Shown in pieces: positions 7,750-15,638 of a DNA stretch of 64,000 nucleotides. This DNA comes from CAYZJV01 sp964473245 (GTDB lineage: Bacteria > Spirochaetota > Spirochaetia > Sphaerochaetales > Sphaerochaetaceae), in the NCBI GenBank assembly GCA_964473245.1, contig CAYYOL010000006.1:5679-69678 (forward strand). Reading direction: 5' to 3'. The notes beneath the pieces were generated by a model. It was not told the DNA's origin. It saw only the letters and a program-made list of their open reading frames with translations, and made no database searches. How positions within the stretch are numbered: position 1 is the first letter of the stretch; the number at the start of each line of letters is the position of its first letter. The position numbers were made by a program, and so were the translations under genes.

Positions 7750-8834
7750 TACCCATTCACTCTCTGAAATTCCTTCATGAGATCCGCAAGTGCCTGCACA
7801 TCTGCAACGGGAAGGGAGTTGTAGATGGATGCCCGCAAGCCTCCAACGCTCCTGTGGCCTTTGAGTCCGAGCATTCCCTCTTCCTTAGTCGCAGCAAGGA
7901 ACTTCTTCTCCAGTTCCTCGTTCGCCATGCGGAACACAATATTCATTTTCGAGCGATATGCCGGATCCACAGGACTCCGGAAGTATCCTCCACTACCATC
8001 GATGGCATCGTATATGATGGAGGATTTGAGCGCAGCACGCTTTGCCATACCCTCAGCTCCACCGTTGTTATTGATCCACTCGAGAACGAGCTTGACGGCC
8101 CAGATTGAAAACACCGGAGGCGTATTGTACAGACCTTCACCCTCTGCGTGTACTCGATAGTCGAGGTAGGCGGTAAGATTCGTATTCTGTTTATCGAGCA
8201 TATCCTTGCGAAGAATCACCAGTGTAGCACCAGCCGGACCGAGGTTCTTCTGGACGCCCCCATAGATGAGCGCAAAGTTCTCCACCGGAACAGGTCTGCT
8301 AAGCAGGTCACTCGACATATCGGCAACAAGAGGAACAGCACCCGTGTCCGGCCAATCCTGCCACTCGATACCTCCAATGGTCTCATTGGAACAGAGATAG
8401 AGGTACGAGGAGTTGTTCGATGGCTTCACACGCTTCGGATCCGGAAGCGATGAGAAATTGTTCTCACTTCCATCGTAATAGATGTGTACATCCCCCAATT
8501 TCTTTGCATCGCTGGCGGCCTTGTTACCCCACGATCCACTTCGGATATAGTCGGCAACCGTTCCGGGACGCAGGAAATTCATGGGAATCATAGAGAATTG
8601 GAGCGTAGCCCCTCCACCGAGGAAGAATATATCATAATTGTCTGGAACCCCCATGAGTTCTCGTATGAGAGCAAGGCACTCATGGTACATATCCTCAAAC
8701 GGCTGACCACGATGACTGGCCTCGATCATGGAGAGGCCGTAACCCTTGTAGTCCAACAAGTCTTCATGCAACTGCTCCAGAACTTCGGCTGGAAGCACCG
8801 AAGGACCAGCGAAAAAATTCTTTTTTCGGCTCAT
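7749..8834 (-). CDS. serC: Phosphoserine aminotransferase
   Basis: Converts 3-phosphohydroxypyruvate and glutamate to phosphoserine, the second step of serine synthesis; class V PLP aminotransferase fold. The 361-residue length is normal. Visible features are the opening NFFAGPSVLP, the substrate-binding EASHRGQPF (38-46), GGGATLQF (73-80), and the PLP lysine K196 in YGGVQKNLGPAG. The ATG overlaps the serA stop by four bases (ATGA), and the stop overlaps the lrp start. All three genes are expected on one transcript. Confidence 0.96.
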   Translation of the reverse strand: MSRKKNFFAGPSVLPAEVLEQLHEDLLDYKGYGLSMIEASHRGQPFEDMYHECLALIRELMGVPDNYDIFFLGGGATLQFSMIPMNFLRPGTVADYIRSGSWGNKAASDAKKLGDVHIYYDGSENNFSSLPDPKRVKPSNNSSYLYLCSNETIGGIEWQDWPDTGAVPLVADMSSDLLSRPVPVENFALIYGGVQKNLGPAGATLVILRKDMLDKQNTNLTAYLDYRVHAEGEGLYNTPPVFSIWAVKLVLEWINNNGGAEGMAKRAALKSSIIYDAIDGSGGYFRSPVDPAYRSKMNIVFRMANEELEKKFLAATKEEGMLGLKGHRSVGGLRASIYNSLPVADVQALADLMKEFQRVNG

Positions 8835-9715
8835 AGTTTGCCTCCCTTCACCAATTCATCGATGATATACAGCACCTCTTCTCCGATTCGAAGCAGATTC
8901 TCTTCACTATTTGCTCCAATATGGGGAGTGAGTGTGACTCGATCGCACTTCAAAAGAGGATAATCTGCTGCAGGGGGGTCTGATGGATACACGTCGGTTG
9001 CATACCAGGACAGCTTTCCTTCTCTCAATGCCTCAACTACGCAATCGGCATCCACACAGAGGCCTCGACCGGTGTTAATGAGTACAGGAGCCTTGTTACA
9101 GGCATCGATGAGCCGATAGCAGACCAGCCCCTTCGTTTCATCGGTAAGAGGGAGATGGAGAGAGATATAGTCGGCATCTTGAACGGCTTCTTCTGGAGAT
9201 TCCATCATGGTCGCGATCGGACTCTCCTTCACATACTTGTCATAGGCAACGACCCGCATACCGAAGGCGACTGCACGCTCGGCAAGCTTCGTAGCGATAT
9301 TCCCCATACCTATGAGTGCCAGCGTTTTCCCATACAACTCTGTTCTTCTCATTTGCTTGAGCCACTCACCACGCTTCATTCCGTTGTGGACTTCGATGAG
9401 ATTGGTTGGTACAGAAATCATAAGAGCAAACGCTAGCTCTGCTACAGCAATAGCCGAAGCCTTCGGGGTGTTTCGCACCAAGATACCTTTGCTCTCGGCA
9501 TATGCGATATCGACATTGTCTAGCCCGACTCCACCTCGGATAATGAGCTTGAGATTCTTAGCAGCATCGATATACTCTTTTGTACACTTTGTCTTACTGC
9601 GTACGAGAACAACATCCGCATCGGCCAGTTTTCCCTTGTCTTCTGTAACCTCTCCATAGGCTGTCAACATGTGGGGAAGCGAAGCATCGAACGGATCGGA
9701 AATCAGTATCTGCAT
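8831..9715 (-). CDS. serA: D-3-phosphoglycerate dehydrogenase (short form without ACT domain)
   Basis: NAD-dependent D-2-hydroxyacid dehydrogenase that oxidises 3-phosphoglycerate in the first step of serine synthesis. At 294 residues it lacks the C-terminal ASB/ACT domains, so it is not expected to have the classical serine feedback site. The Rossmann motif GMGNIA is near residues 136-141, the catalytic arginine is in NTGRG (about 217) and the catalytic histidine in PHIGANSEEN (265). At the usual catalytic glutamate (DVF-x-x-E-P) it reads DVYPSDP, an Asp for Glu change. The start has AAGGAG upstream and a good promoter. The serC-lrp context supports serine synthesis over other hydroxyacid substrates. 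Confidence 0.9.
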   Translation of the reverse strand: MQILISDPFDASLPHMLTAYGEVTEDKGKLADADVVLVRSKTKCTKEYIDAAKNLKLIIRGGVGLDNVDIAYAESKGILVRNTPKASAIAVAELAFALMISVPTNLIEVHNGMKRGEWLKQMRRTELYGKTLALIGMGNIATKLAERAVAFGMRVVAYDKYVKESPIATMMESPEEAVQDADYISLHLPLTDETKGLVCYRLIDACNKAPVLINTGRGLCVDADCVVEALREGKLSWYATDVYPSDPPAADYPLLKCDRVTLTPHIGANSEENLLRIGEEVLYIIDELVKGGKL

Positions 9716-9747
9716 CCTGTAAACTCCTTAAAATAAAGCATTGTTAT

Positions 9748-9798
9748 ATGATACTTCACTTATTCGGAATTTGTCAAATATGTATTCGTAAATTTACG
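9748..9798 (-). promoter_or_regulatory. serA promoter with upstream palindrome (possible Lrp operator)
   Basis: Minus strand: -35 TTGACA at 9772-9777, 18-base spacer, -10 TATCAT at 9748-9753. Ten bases upstream of the -35 is the perfect palindrome CGTAAATTTACG (9787-9798). AT-centred palindromes of this kind resemble Lrp/AsnC-family sites, and lrp is the last gene of this operon, so autoregulation is a reasonable guess. Confidence 0.6.
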
Positions 9799-9837
9799 TT
9801 AAAGTCAATTTATCCGCCACTTCTTTCCATTTCCGGC

Positions 9838-10809
9838 CTACTCGGACGTTATCCTGCGTGGAGCGGCTGGAGAGGGCATTTTCTGGTGCCTCTCGGGCAG
9901 AAGGTTCAGATCGAACGGTGTAGTCTGATACACATAATAGTTTAACCAGTTAGTGTAGAGCAACTGGGCATGTGAGTACCAGGAGACCGAAGGACCACGT
10001 TCGGGATCATCGCCGTGATAATAGTTCTTGGGTATATCGATGGGCAACCCCCGTTCCAGATCGCGACGATACTCCTGATCGAGGGTATGTGACTCGTATT
10101 CTGGATGTCCAAATACGAAAACCTGTCTATCATCTTTACTTACAACAATATACAGTCCAGCCTCATCGCTTGCCGAAAGAACTTCGAGCTCCTCCACTTG
10201 TGAAACATCTGCACCCCTCACCTCCGTGTGACGTGAGTGTGGTGCAAAGAATATGTCATCAAAACCACGCAGAAGCGGTGTATTGGGCACCAACACCTTG
10301 TGTTCGAATACGCCGAACATCTTCCTCTCCATAGGATATTTCTGAATTCCATGATGATAATAGAGGCCCGCTTGTGCTCCCCAGCACAGAAACAGATTTG
10401 CAAAGACATGATTGGCCGCCCAATCCATGATTTCACACAACTCGTCCCAGTATTCAACATCTTCGAAATCCATTGTCTCAACCGGAGCCCCGGTTATGAT
10501 CATTCCATCGTAAGAGGAGTTTTTTATCTCATCGAACGTCTTGTAGAACTCCTCGAGATACTCTGCAGAGGCGTGCCTCGAAGTATAGGTTGCAGTTCGG
10601 AGGAAATCGACCTCAATCTGCAGTGGTGTATTCGATAGGCGCCTGAGCAGACTGGTCTCCGTACTCGTCTTGAGCGGCATGAGATTGAGAATGACGAGTC
10701 TGAGCGGTCTGATATCCTGACTGATGGCCCGTTTTTCGGTCATCACGAAGATATTTTCCCGCTCCAGGATACTTCTGGCTGGCAATGCATCGGAGATTTT
10801 CACTGGCAT
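9838..10809 (-). CDS. metA: Homoserine O-acetyltransferase of the MetA family
   Basis: Activates homoserine for methionine synthesis. The 323-residue protein has the MetA fold with catalytic Cys142 (FLCWGAQAG) and the His235/Glu237 pair (GHPEYE). Residue 111, in TGAPVE, is Glu. From published work on the family, Glu here goes with acetyl-CoA use and Gly, as in E. coli, with succinyl-CoA, so an acetyltransferase is predicted although the family is often annotated as succinyltransferase. This fits the neighbour upstream, an O-acetylhomoserine sulfhydrylase-type gene ending nine bases before metA. The start has AGGAGG five bases upstream. Confidence 0.92.
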   Translation of the reverse strand: MPVKISDALPARSILERENIFVMTEKRAISQDIRPLRLVILNLMPLKTSTETSLLRRLSNTPLQIEVDFLRTATYTSRHASAEYLEEFYKTFDEIKNSSYDGMIITGAPVETMDFEDVEYWDELCEIMDWAANHVFANLFLCWGAQAGLYYHHGIQKYPMERKMFGVFEHKVLVPNTPLLRGFDDIFFAPHSRHTEVRGADVSQVEELEVLSASDEAGLYIVVSKDDRQVFVFGHPEYESHTLDQEYRRDLERGLPIDIPKNYYHGDDPERGPSVSWYSHAQLLYTNWLNYYVYQTTPFDLNLLPERHQKMPSPAAPRRITSE

Positions 10810-10818
10810 ACGAACCTC

Positions 10819-12114
10819 CTACCCTTCCAAAGCCTGTGCAAGATCGGTAATCAGATCATCGATATGCTCGGTTCCGATCGAGAGTCGTACCGTACCAGGT
10901 TCGATCTGTGCCGAACGGAGTTGGTCTTCGGTCATCTGTGCGTGTGTGGTGCTTCCGGGGTGTATCACAAGCGATTTGACATCGGCAACATTCGCAAGAA
11001 GCGAGAAGATACGTAAGCGATCTATGAAACGAGTCGCTCCCTCCGCCCCTCCGGCAACAACGAAGGTGAAGATCGAGGCGCCACCACGAGGGAAATACCG
11101 GTTGTACAGCTGGTGTGAAGGATCAGATGGAATCGAGGGGTGATTCACCCGCTCCACATTCGGATGTTCGGAGAGGAATTTCACGATTGCAAGCGTATTC
11201 TCCACATGCCGTTCAACTCGGAGTGAAAGCGTTTCGAGTCCCTGGAGGAACAGGAAAGCATTGAAGGGACTCAAGGCAGCTCCAAAATCTCGTAACAGAA
11301 TAACGCGAGCACGGGTGATAAAGGCTGCAGGTCCAGCCACTTCAGTATAACTTACTCCATGATAGCTTGGATCTGGATCGACGAACCAGGGAAATTTCCC
11401 CGACTCTGCCCAATCGAAAGACCCTGCATCGACCACGATTCCGCCTATGCTCGTACCATGACCACCAATGAACTTGGTCGCCGAGTGTACTACGATATCG
11501 GCTCCATGTTCGATTGGCCTTAGCAGATAGGGAGTTGCGAAGGTATTGTCCACGATCAGCGGCACATGGTTCTCATGCGCGATTCTGGCAATCTCTGCTA
11601 TGTCTGCAAGATTTGCATTCGGATTCCCGATACTCTCGATGAACACAGCCTTCGTTCTCTTCTTAAAAGCCAGTCGCAGACTCTCGTGATCATCTATATC
11701 GAAGAATGTGGTTGAGATTCCACTCTCACCAAAGGTTCGACCGAGAAGATTGTAGGTGCCGCCGTAGATGGTCTTCGATGCGACGATATGATCACCAGCG
11801 TGAGCGAGGTTCTGAATCGTTATGGTGATAGCTGCCTGTCCACTCGCTGTAGCCAAGGCACCGACCCCTCCTTCGAGAGCGGCAACCCGCTTTTCGAACA
11901 CATCGGTGGTTGGATTCATGATTCGGGTATAGATGTTTCCTGGTTCGGATAGATCGAAAAGTGCAGCGGCATGCCTGCTGTCATCGAACACATACGAAGT
12001 CGTGGCGTAGATCGGTACTGCCCTTGCTCCGGTAGCCGGATCGGGTTGTTCCTGTCCTGCATGGAGCTGCAGTGTCTCAAAATGGTATGTTCTATCGGTA
12101 TCTTTTGTATGCAT
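10819..12114 (-). CDS. metY: O-acetylhomoserine sulfhydrylase (Cys/Met PLP enzyme)
   Basis: Makes homocysteine directly from O-acetylhomoserine and sulfide. It is a PLP enzyme of the Cys/Met metabolism family with 431 residues. The PLP lysine is K214 in VVHSATKFIGGHG. The opening FETLQLHAGQEQPDPATGARAVPIY and length over 420 are typical of O-acetylhomoserine sulfhydrylases rather than the shorter cystathionine enzymes. The ATG at 12114 was chosen for its AAGGAA site seven bases upstream; an open frame extends 17 codons further but starts without a ribosome site. It is followed by metA. The leader between this gene and rpsU carries a short ORF and hairpins that may regulate it. Confidence 0.93.
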   Translation of the reverse strand: MHTKDTDRTYHFETLQLHAGQEQPDPATGARAVPIYATTSYVFDDSRHAAALFDLSEPGNIYTRIMNPTTDVFEKRVAALEGGVGALATASGQAAITITIQNLAHAGDHIVASKTIYGGTYNLLGRTFGESGISTTFFDIDDHESLRLAFKKRTKAVFIESIGNPNANLADIAEIARIAHENHVPLIVDNTFATPYLLRPIEHGADIVVHSATKFIGGHGTSIGGIVVDAGSFDWAESGKFPWFVDPDPSYHGVSYTEVAGPAAFITRARVILLRDFGAALSPFNAFLFLQGLETLSLRVERHVENTLAIVKFLSEHPNVERVNHPSIPSDPSHQLYNRYFPRGGASIFTFVVAGGAEGATRFIDRLRIFSLLANVADVKSLVIHPGSTTHAQMTEDQLRSAQIEPGTVRLSIGTEHIDDLITDLAQALEG

Positions 12115-12168
12115 ATTTGGTTCCTTTTTAATCGAGTTTTTCAGGTGAGTCGACGACCCACACACCTC

Positions 12169-12237
12169 TTAGCCAAGCATGCACATGCTGGCGCGGACAG
12201 AGCCATATCTTGTGGTCTTTGATATTCTGCTCTTCAT
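12169..12237 (-). CDS. Possible 22-residue leader peptide upstream of metY
   Basis: Short ORF MKSRISKTTRYGSVRASMCMLG with a strong GGGAGG ribosome site seven bases before its ATG. It ends 54 bases before metY. The last codons, AGC ATG TGC ATG CTT GGC, are rich in Met and Cys and lie exactly within a hairpin (GCCAGCAT/ATGCTTGGC with one bulge). A second hairpin (GTGGGTC/GACTCAC, about 12145-12162) follows. This looks like a translation-responsive leader, but it has only two Met and one Cys codon. No U-run terminator follows and no promoter is evident between it and the rpsU terminator. Inference. Confidence 0.4.
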   Translation of the reverse strand: MKSRISKTTRYGSVRASMCMLG

Positions 12238-12261
12238 CCTGGAACCTCCCTGATATTGGAT

Positions 12262-12289
12262 AAAAAAAACCGCCGGAGTACACCGACGG
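12262..12289 (-). terminator. Intrinsic terminator of rpsU
   Basis: Minus strand stem CCGTCGG/CCGGCGG (12283-12289 with 12270-12276, one G-U pair) followed by eight U (12262-12269). Some read-through would be needed if metY has no promoter of its own. Confidence 0.85.
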
Positions 12290-12315
12290 CGACGACGTCA
12301 CATGTACAGAGGCGA

Positions 12316-12534
12316 TTAATAGCTCTTCATGGAGTGCATCTTACGTACTTTCTTCAGCTGCTTGCGCTGCAAAGCCTTTTTCTTCCGGTTTTCAATGGTA
12401 GAAGGCTTCTCGAAATACTCGCGCTTTTTCCACTCCCGGATAATGCCCTCTTTCTCAACCATTCTTTTGAACTTCTTGATTGACTTTTCGAGTGGCTCAT
12501 TATCGTCTACTCTTACGTAAGCTATAGTAATCAC
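12316..12534 (-). CDS. rpsU: Ribosomal protein bS21
   Basis: Small-subunit protein near the anti-Shine-Dalgarno end of 16S rRNA. The basic sequence contains the family core NEPLEKSIKKFKRMVEKEG and KKREYFEKPS, then a Lys/Arg-rich tail; about 72 residues from the GTG at 12534. The start is uncertain. The GTG lies inside an extended Shine-Dalgarno-like run (12529-12540) matching ten of twelve bases of the anti-SD complement. The residue that aligns with the usual initiator (M-A-Y-V) is an ATA codon at 12523-12525, eight bases after the SD core. ATT (12529-12531) is a third possibility. The gene is monocistronic, with its own promoter and terminator. Confidence 0.93.
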   Translation of the reverse strand: MITIAYVRVDDNEPLEKSIKKFKRMVEKEGIIREWKKREYFEKPSTIENRKKKALQRKQLKKVRKMHSMKSY

Positions 12535-12563
12535 CCCCTTCCCAAGTTCTGGGACAAACGTTA

Positions 12564-12597
12564 AGAACACTATGGTGAAATGTGTTCTCTTTGTCAA
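12564..12597 (-). promoter_or_regulatory. rpsU promoter with 25-bp palindromic operator
   Basis: Minus strand: -35 TTGACA at 12592-12597 (inside the end of recJ), 17-base spacer, -10 CATAGT at 12569-12574. A perfect inverted repeat with 7-base arms AGAACAC (read on the minus strand from 12588) and GTGTTCT, spaced by 11 bases, covers 12564-12588 and overlaps the -10. The same architecture, at the same offset, occurs before the arsC-like operon (41417-41450). Confidence 0.7.
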
Positions 12598-14780
12598 GAA
12601 CCCGTATCACCAAGTATGTGTTCAATCGATCGTCTATGCTTTCGTAGCGCGATCACCGTCAATTGTAGCGACTCGTTGTTCCTGAAATAGTTGCGCCCCA
12701 TCCGAAAAACGACATCCACAGTATCTCCTTCGGAGAAGGCTGTACCCACCTCATCTGCAGCGTTCCAGTATACTGCCGGCCACCGATAGGTGCCATACTG
12801 CAACTGAAGCTTCACATGCCCCGGCCCACTCCCCTTCGATCGGTTAAGCAGTTGAATCTCCTCCACAATCGCCTCCTGTATGAGGAACTGGAGCGGAGGA
12901 TTACCTTCGCCATACGGCTCGAACGTCTCGACAAGTTCAATGAGTTTCGGTGTGAGATACTCTGCTGGAAGCTCAGCATCGACTGAGACCGGCTCATCGT
13001 CCAGCCCTTCACGAGATTCCATGAGCTCGATCGCATCTACGATTCTGGAACGGAGTGAATCAAGGTGCATACGCTCCATGCTGAATCCTCCTGCACACCG
13101 ATGCCCTCCGAAATCTAGAAACAGATCTTCGAAGGTTCGGAGGAATTCTCGAACATTGAAGTGTTGTGGACTTCTCATGGAACCGGTGACCCTCGTATCA
13201 TCCACATGGGCTATGACCATGGTAGGAACATGGAACTGACGCAATAATCGCGATGCCATGATTCCTGTCAGACCTCTACTGACGGTGGAATCCTCTACCA
13301 TGAGAAACTTCCCGTCGAAATCGCCATGACTTGAGCGAGCCTTAGGTAGAAGCCGATCCCAAGAGTCCTCTCCCTGTCTCTGGCGCTCCTTGTTCAAGCG
13401 CATGAGCTCCCCAGCATAGGTTTCACAAGCCTGCATATCCTTTGCCAACAACATATTCGCCGCAATCTGCGGTTGCCCGAGTCTGCCTGATGCATTGATC
13501 ACCGGAGTAAGCTGCCATCCAATATCTGAAGTCGACAACCGTTTGCCTACGAGATTCTGCATACTCATGAGAGCGAGCAACTCTTTTCTCACTCCCTCGG
13601 TCATCTTTGCCATACCACTTCGAACGAGAATCCGATTCTCGTCGACCATAGGCATGAGGTCGGCGATCGTGCCCATGGCAACCAAGTCCAGAATGTGTTC
13701 ATACTCCACAGAGAGTCGAGGCACAGATCGCAACACGTAAGCAGTGAACAGAGAGACAAGGAGATCGAGTTCACTCGCGGTACGCGTGTATCGTACCGAT
13801 CTACTGATCTGCATGAGACTGAACAGACTCTTCCCAGTGATCTGTGGGAGCACCCGTTCGAATTGCTCTCTGAGCTCACCCATATGGATATCCACAGCAG
13901 AACCGAATGCCCTCCTGAGCAACTGAGTCTCCATGTCACGATCGAGTGCGAGAATAGGAACACCGCTGTTAAGGAACCGAAGGATTCTACTCTGATGTAT
14001 CTCAAGCACACCGGGAACAACCTCTTCGATCATGCGATCCTCGACGATAAGATTCTTCACTCGAGCTGCTTCGATAATGACCGTCTCCCTTCCCGGAGTG
14101 GTATTACCCGGCATAGCATGCAACAGTATGCACTCTTCTCGATAGAAATCGCTACAGGCGAAACGGAGTGCCCAGATACACTTCGCAGCAACACCACAAC
14201 CGGCAAGGTGGGCAAATGGGTATCCACACCCCTCGAGCTTTGGATTGATCACAGCATCGGCCGATGGAATCACATCACCGGCAAGATGATGGTCTGTGAT
14301 CAGCACATCGATGCCGAGTGAACGAGCATAGGTGACCTCTTCAGTATTGGAGATTCCACAGTCAACGGTAATAGCAAGTGTTACCCCTTGCTTTGCAGCC
14401 TGATCGAGTCCATCCTTCGTAAGACCGTATGGTTCATCTCCTTCGGGAAGACGCCAAGAAGTCTCGACTCCAAGTGATTCGAGTTCTTGAACCATGAGGA
14501 CCGTGCTGGTAATTCCATCTACATCCCGGTCTCCAAACACGCAAACTTTCTCTTGCTCATCGCGCGCTTGCAACACACGCTCGACAAAACTCTCCATCTC
14601 ATCGAACAAAAACGGATTGTGCAGGTAAGAGACATCTGTTTCGAGAAAGAAACGTACCGATTCCGGTTCAACCGCTCCCCTCCTGGCAAGGAGAGAGGCG
14701 GTTATGTAATCCACCCCGTAGGTCTCGTTCAACTTTCGAATCAGCTCCACTGAGACTGGTTCCTTTTTCCATGTTTTCAT
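12594..14780 (-). CDS. recJ: Single-stranded-DNA-specific exonuclease RecJ (long form)
   Basis: 5'-3' single-strand exonuclease of recombination and repair, DHH/DHHA1 phosphoesterase family. Motif I is GDRDVDG (83-89; most RecJ proteins read G-D-Y-D-V-D-G), the ITVDCG aspartate is near 140, and DHH is at 163-165. The DHHA1 glycine motif is LDFGGHRCAGGFS, and an OB-like C-terminal domain follows. At 728 residues it is well above the usual 560-580. The extra length is mainly an insertion after the GCGVAAK motif (about 215-320), probably lineage-specific. It follows recO by 21 bases, so the two repair genes are likely co-transcribed. Confidence 0.93.
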   Translation of the reverse strand: MKTWKKEPVSVELIRKLNETYGVDYITASLLARRGAVEPESVRFFLETDVSYLHNPFLFDEMESFVERVLQARDEQEKVCVFGDRDVDGITSTVLMVQELESLGVETSWRLPEGDEPYGLTKDGLDQAAKQGVTLAITVDCGISNTEEVTYARSLGIDVLITDHHLAGDVIPSADAVINPKLEGCGYPFAHLAGCGVAAKCIWALRFACSDFYREECILLHAMPGNTTPGRETVIIEAARVKNLIVEDRMIEEVVPGVLEIHQSRILRFLNSGVPILALDRDMETQLLRRAFGSAVDIHMGELREQFERVLPQITGKSLFSLMQISRSVRYTRTASELDLLVSLFTAYVLRSVPRLSVEYEHILDLVAMGTIADLMPMVDENRILVRSGMAKMTEGVRKELLALMSMQNLVGKRLSTSDIGWQLTPVINASGRLGQPQIAANMLLAKDMQACETYAGELMRLNKERQRQGEDSWDRLLPKARSSHGDFDGKFLMVEDSTVSRGLTGIMASRLLRQFHVPTMVIAHVDDTRVTGSMRSPQHFNVREFLRTFEDLFLDFGGHRCAGGFSMERMHLDSLRSRIVDAIELMESREGLDDEPVSVDAELPAEYLTPKLIELVETFEPYGEGNPPLQFLIQEAIVEEIQLLNRSKGSGPGHVKLQLQYGTYRWPAVYWNAADEVGTAFSEGDTVDVVFRMGRNYFRNNESLQLTVIALRKHRRSIEHILGDTGS

Positions 14781-14801
14781 ATAACAACCTTATAATAATA
14801 T

Positions 14802-15563
14802 TCACATGAGCACCTCCATGAGCACACCGCCTGAAAGTGTTTTCAGCGGCCCACCGAGGATGTTGGTTACGTAGCGGATCATATATCTACCTAACCTGAT
14901 TGCTGCCGTTTCGCTTAGTTGCACGGAAACAGCCTCTTGGACATCGAGTGTCCTCGTGAGTGTCAGATACCGGCGAGCACCAGGGCCCAGCGCAAGTTCA
15001 TAACTCGTCGAATCGACATCTCCACAACGCGCACAACACGGTGTATGCAGTCCGGTATTGAACGATAGAATCTCCTGCTCTCCATATTCGTTCGAACAGA
15101 TTGGGCAAGAAGCGAGCTCAGACTCGAGGCCCATGATTGAGATAAATCGCCAGATGTACTGGATAAGAATCAGACGAGGATCTGCTTCTCCCGACTCGAG
15201 GAGGATAAGAGCAGAACCAAGTTCTCGATACAACTGTTCGAAGTCTCCACCATGCATCCGAAGTGCCATCTCCGTCATGGTCTGTGCCGTGTAGAGCCTC
15301 GGTAAATCATCTCGTATCCGTTCAACGGTATGCTCCGGATCGACATCCACCAACGTATAGTCGCCTCTGGTTCGATTGTGATAGAGATAGACTGTTCCCA
15401 ACGTACCGATCTCAATGCCACCGGCGAGCTTACCCTTTCTGGCACCATAGGCGACTGCTTCAAAGATCCCCAGATCAGGTGAGAGCAATGTCACCAGTCG
15501 ATGCAGATCCCCCCACCTCCTGTGGGTAAGCACAATCGCATCGCTCGTAAGATTTCGCTCCAT
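14802..15563 (-). CDS. recO: DNA repair protein RecO
   Basis: Loads RecA with RecR in the RecF pathway. From the ATG at 15563 the protein is 253 residues with the N-terminal OB fold (SDAIVLTHRRWGDLHRLVTLLS, and YGARKGKLAGGIEIGT typical of RecO). A C-terminal helical domain carries a zinc-binding set (CPIC and CCARC, about residues 165-195). This start was preferred over a frame 58 codons longer because it matches the family N-terminus and has GAGG seven bases upstream. It is divergent from the DUF4105 gene, whose promoter region it shares. Confidence 0.93.
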   Translation of the reverse strand: MERNLTSDAIVLTHRRWGDLHRLVTLLSPDLGIFEAVAYGARKGKLAGGIEIGTLGTVYLYHNRTRGDYTLVDVDPEHTVERIRDDLPRLYTAQTMTEMALRMHGGDFEQLYRELGSALILLESGEADPRLILIQYIWRFISIMGLESELASCPICSNEYGEQEILSFNTGLHTPCCARCGDVDSTSYELALGPGARRYLTLTRTLDVQEAVSVQLSETAAIRLGRYMIRYVTNILGGPLKTLSGGVLMEVLM

Positions 15564-15638
15564 GCGGGGACCTCGTGTCGAATTCGGATACAGGAACGTG
15601 ATCACCAAGAAAGGGACACCTGAACACTGCTCGAGATC

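Noticed and set aside
12115..12260. SAM riboswitch upstream of metY
   Set aside because: None of the conserved SAM-I elements (for example the GAGGGA...GCAACC core) is present; only the short ORF and hairpins were found.
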